DNA of 64,000 nucleotides from Olleya aquimaris (GTDB lineage: Bacteria; Bacteroidota; Bacteroidia; Flavobacteriales; Flavobacteriaceae), in the NCBI RefSeq assembly GCF_003259525.1, contig NZ_QLLO01000001.1, positions 310,001 through 374,000 of the forward strand, given 5' to 3'. The stretch's first letter is position 1. Each line of letters begins with the position of its first letter. The notes beneath the pieces are model-generated. The model was not told the origin of the DNA and ran no database searches. It saw only the letters and a list, made by a program, of their open reading frames with translations. Below are positions 62,590-64,000 of this stretch, in pieces. A program made the translations under genes and the position numbers.

Positions 62590-64000
62590 TTATTGCTTTT
62601 TAGGATGCACCAATTTCATTTCGTCAATTAAATGTGTTGCACCAGCATATTTATCTACAATAAATAGCACATAACGTAAATCTACCATGATGTTTCTACA
62701 AATTTCTGGGTCATAATACATGTCACTCATAGTGCCTTCCCAAACTCTGTCAAAGTTTAATCCTACCAGGTTACCATGTGCATCAATAGCAGGACTACCA
62801 GAATTACCACCTGTGGTATGGTTGGTTCCTAAAAAGCAAACAGGTACTTTTCCGTTACTATCTGCATATTGTCCGTAATCTTTGTCTTTGTAAAGTTGTA
62901 AAAGTTTTTCGGGTACATCAAACTCGTAATCACCAGGCACATACTTTTCAACAACACCATCTAAGTAACTTACAGGATTATAATACACTGCATCTCTAGG
63001 AGAATACCCTCTAACTTGACCATAAGTTACACGAAGTGTACTATTGGCATCCGGAAAATATCTTTCGTTTGGTAAGGCTTCCATTAAAGCTGTCATGTAT
63101 TTGGTTTGTAACGCAGTAATCGGTTCGTTTTTTTCTTGGTATTCTTTATCAATAGAGTTGTAAAACGTTTCAATTAATGGTTTTGCATATTGGTATGCTG
63201 CATCTTTGTTTAGTTTTTTAAGAACATCTTTTACGTCACCTTCTAATAATTTTAAAGCAGTGTCTAAGTTGGTAAACGCTGTTTTATCATAAATAGAAGC
63301 ATCTACATTGTTGGTGTAAAATGGCATTACATTTTTAAAGACGCCTCGATCCACAGAGACATCATAATTTTTATGAATCCCTTTTAATCTAGCTACTAAT
63401 CCAGCTTTTGCTGTTTCAAAAGCTGCTGGGTTTGCATCTATAGCTTGTTCCATTTGGTAGGCTCTAAGAGTCATTTGCATCAACTCGTTTGTCACCAAAA
63501 AGACCTCAATAAAATTTCTACGTTTGATGTTTATTGGAGCAAAATCTTTATATAGTTTGTCAAAATCAGATAAGATATGTCCATACTTATCCTCCAAGTT
63601 TTTTTCTTTTAAAGCTTTAGTAAAAGTGGTTTCAAATGCACGTCTTTTAGCTACTGCATCACTTTTTTCGATCCCAAGATTTTCGCCAATCCATTTTTTC
63701 CAAGCATTAGCAATACGTGCTTGTTTAGAGGCATATTTAATTCTAACAGCATCGCTTTCTTTCATTTTAGCATCAATAACTTTTAAAGCTGCTTCACGAA
63801 TAGCAATATTTGTTGGATTATATTCTTCTGTAATATGCTGAATGGCTACAGCTGGTAAATATTCGTTTGTACGACCAGGAAAGCCAAAAACCATTGTAAA
63901 ATCTCCTTCTTCAACGCCATCTAAAGAGACAGGTAAAAAGTGTTTTGGTTTATATGGTTTGTTGTTTTTGCTATATTTTGCAGGTCTATTGTTTTCATCT
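62590..64000 (-). CDS. S46 family peptidase (DPP7/DPP11-like), C-terminal part
   Basis: The frame is open to the window edge and the N-terminal part lies outside. The sequence just before the internal Met near 63894 (FLPVSLDGVEEGDFTMVFG) is typical of S46, so the gene does not start there. The catalytic Ser is in TTGGNSGSPAIDAHGNLVGL; catalytic His and Asp would be upstream, outside the window. S46 enzymes are periplasmic dipeptidyl-peptidases of about 720 aa that release dipeptides. Specificity (DPP7 or DPP11) cannot be read: the residue near GNLVGLNFD that often sets it is Asn. Confidence 0.94.
   Translation of the reverse strand, partial: DENNRPAKYSKNNKPYKPKHFLPVSLDGVEEGDFTMVFGFPGRTNEYLPAVAIQHITEEYNPTNIAIREAALKVIDAKMKESDAVRIKYASKQARIANAWKKWIGENLGIEKSDAVAKRRAFETTFTKALKEKNLEDKYGHILSDFDKLYKDFAPINIKRRNFIEVFLVTNELMQMTLRAYQMEQAIDANPAAFETAKAGLVARLKGIHKNYDVSVDRGVFKNVMPFYTNNVDASIYDKTAFTNLDTALKLLEGDVKDVLKKLNKDAAYQYAKPLIETFYNSIDKEYQEKNEPITALQTKYMTALMEALPNERYFPDANSTLRVTYGQVRGYSPRDAVYYNPVSYLDGVVEKYVPGDYEFDVPEKLLQLYKDKDYGQYADSNGKVPVCFLGTNHTTGGNSGSPAIDAHGNLVGLNFDRVWEGTMSDMYYDPEICRNIMVDLRYVLFIVDKYAGATHLIDEMKLVHPKKQ

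Noticed and set aside
63524-63841. Plus-strand frame of 105 codons opposite the S46 peptidase
   Set aside because: Shadow of a secure coding region; its hydrophobic look comes from the antisense of Lys/Glu-rich codons.
1-64000. tRNA, rRNA or CRISPR array
   Set aside because: I saw no cloverleaf with a conserved T-loop, no rRNA-like segment and no regular direct repeats with unique spacers; a tRNAscan or CRISPR search was not possible.

Overview
The window looks like chromosome from a marine-type member of the Flavobacteriaceae (Bacteroidota). The DNA is AT-rich. Many small secreted lipoproteins carry a Cys followed by acidic residues, one protein ends in a type IX secretion (T9SS) sorting domain, Shine-Dalgarno sequences are essentially absent, and many genes are preceded by the Bacteroidota -7 promoter box TAnnTTTG. 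Typical family markers are DUF2480, DUF3078, a suf operon with accessory genes, a quinol-linked succinate dehydrogenase (cytb-A-B) and VCBS/ASPIC proteins. I name no genus. I see no rRNA, tRNA, CRISPR array, prophage or IS transposase, and no stretch over 300 bases lacks a gene (the longest are about 9828-10070, 12503-12772 and 48547-48759).

Layout. 1-9.6 kb: M13 and M28 peptidases, a CBS protein, a GIDE-like membrane protein, a tightly overlapped operon (DUF6265, GNAT, zinc ribbon, DUF2891) and a short ssb. 9.6-16.3 kb: an accessory or stress-type stretch of small envelope proteins with an AraC / response regulator / CHASE3-PAS histidine kinase operon. 16.4-20.6 kb: a DUF3095 protein, an endonuclease-family protein, hflX and a structured RNA element. 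20.6-32.5 kb (minus strand): iron-sulfur assembly genes in the order sufA, S23 element, sufB, MBL lipoprotein, lipoprotein, sufC, sufD, membrane protein, sufS, then an M43 protease, META protein, sufE, sufT-like, DUF2480 and DUF3078. 32.5-38.7 kb (minus): a five-gene operon for secreted or surface proteins containing an MbnH/MbnP-like pair and two choice-of-anchor B proteins. 38.8-48.5 kb: thiL, hydrolases, BrnQ, an ACT protein divergent from aspartate kinase, DUF305 and aminopeptidase P. 48.7-55.5 kb (plus): a large BNR-repeat exoprotein and the sdh operon, which carries a second S23 element. 55.5-64 kb: a haloperoxidase-like plus VCBS/ASPIC lipoprotein pair, a membrane-anchored MutS-family ATPase, DinB, and the C-terminal part of an S46 peptidase running off the window.

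The most interesting signal is a set of compact elements lodged between genes of housekeeping operons. Two carry a four-helix-bundle (S23/IVS-type) gene in the same direction as the host operon and are bounded by terminal inverted repeats built of short reiterated words (sufA-sufB and sdhA-sdhB). A third, between sufC and sufD, has 13-bp perfect inverted repeats but no gene. All three begin and end about 0-20 nt from the neighbouring genes, as expected of insertions that are tolerated because the operon is still read through. Second is the probable MbnP/MbnH copper-protein pair in a surface-protein operon, and third a roughly 98-nt multi-stem RNA after hflX that resembles the Flavo-1 motif.
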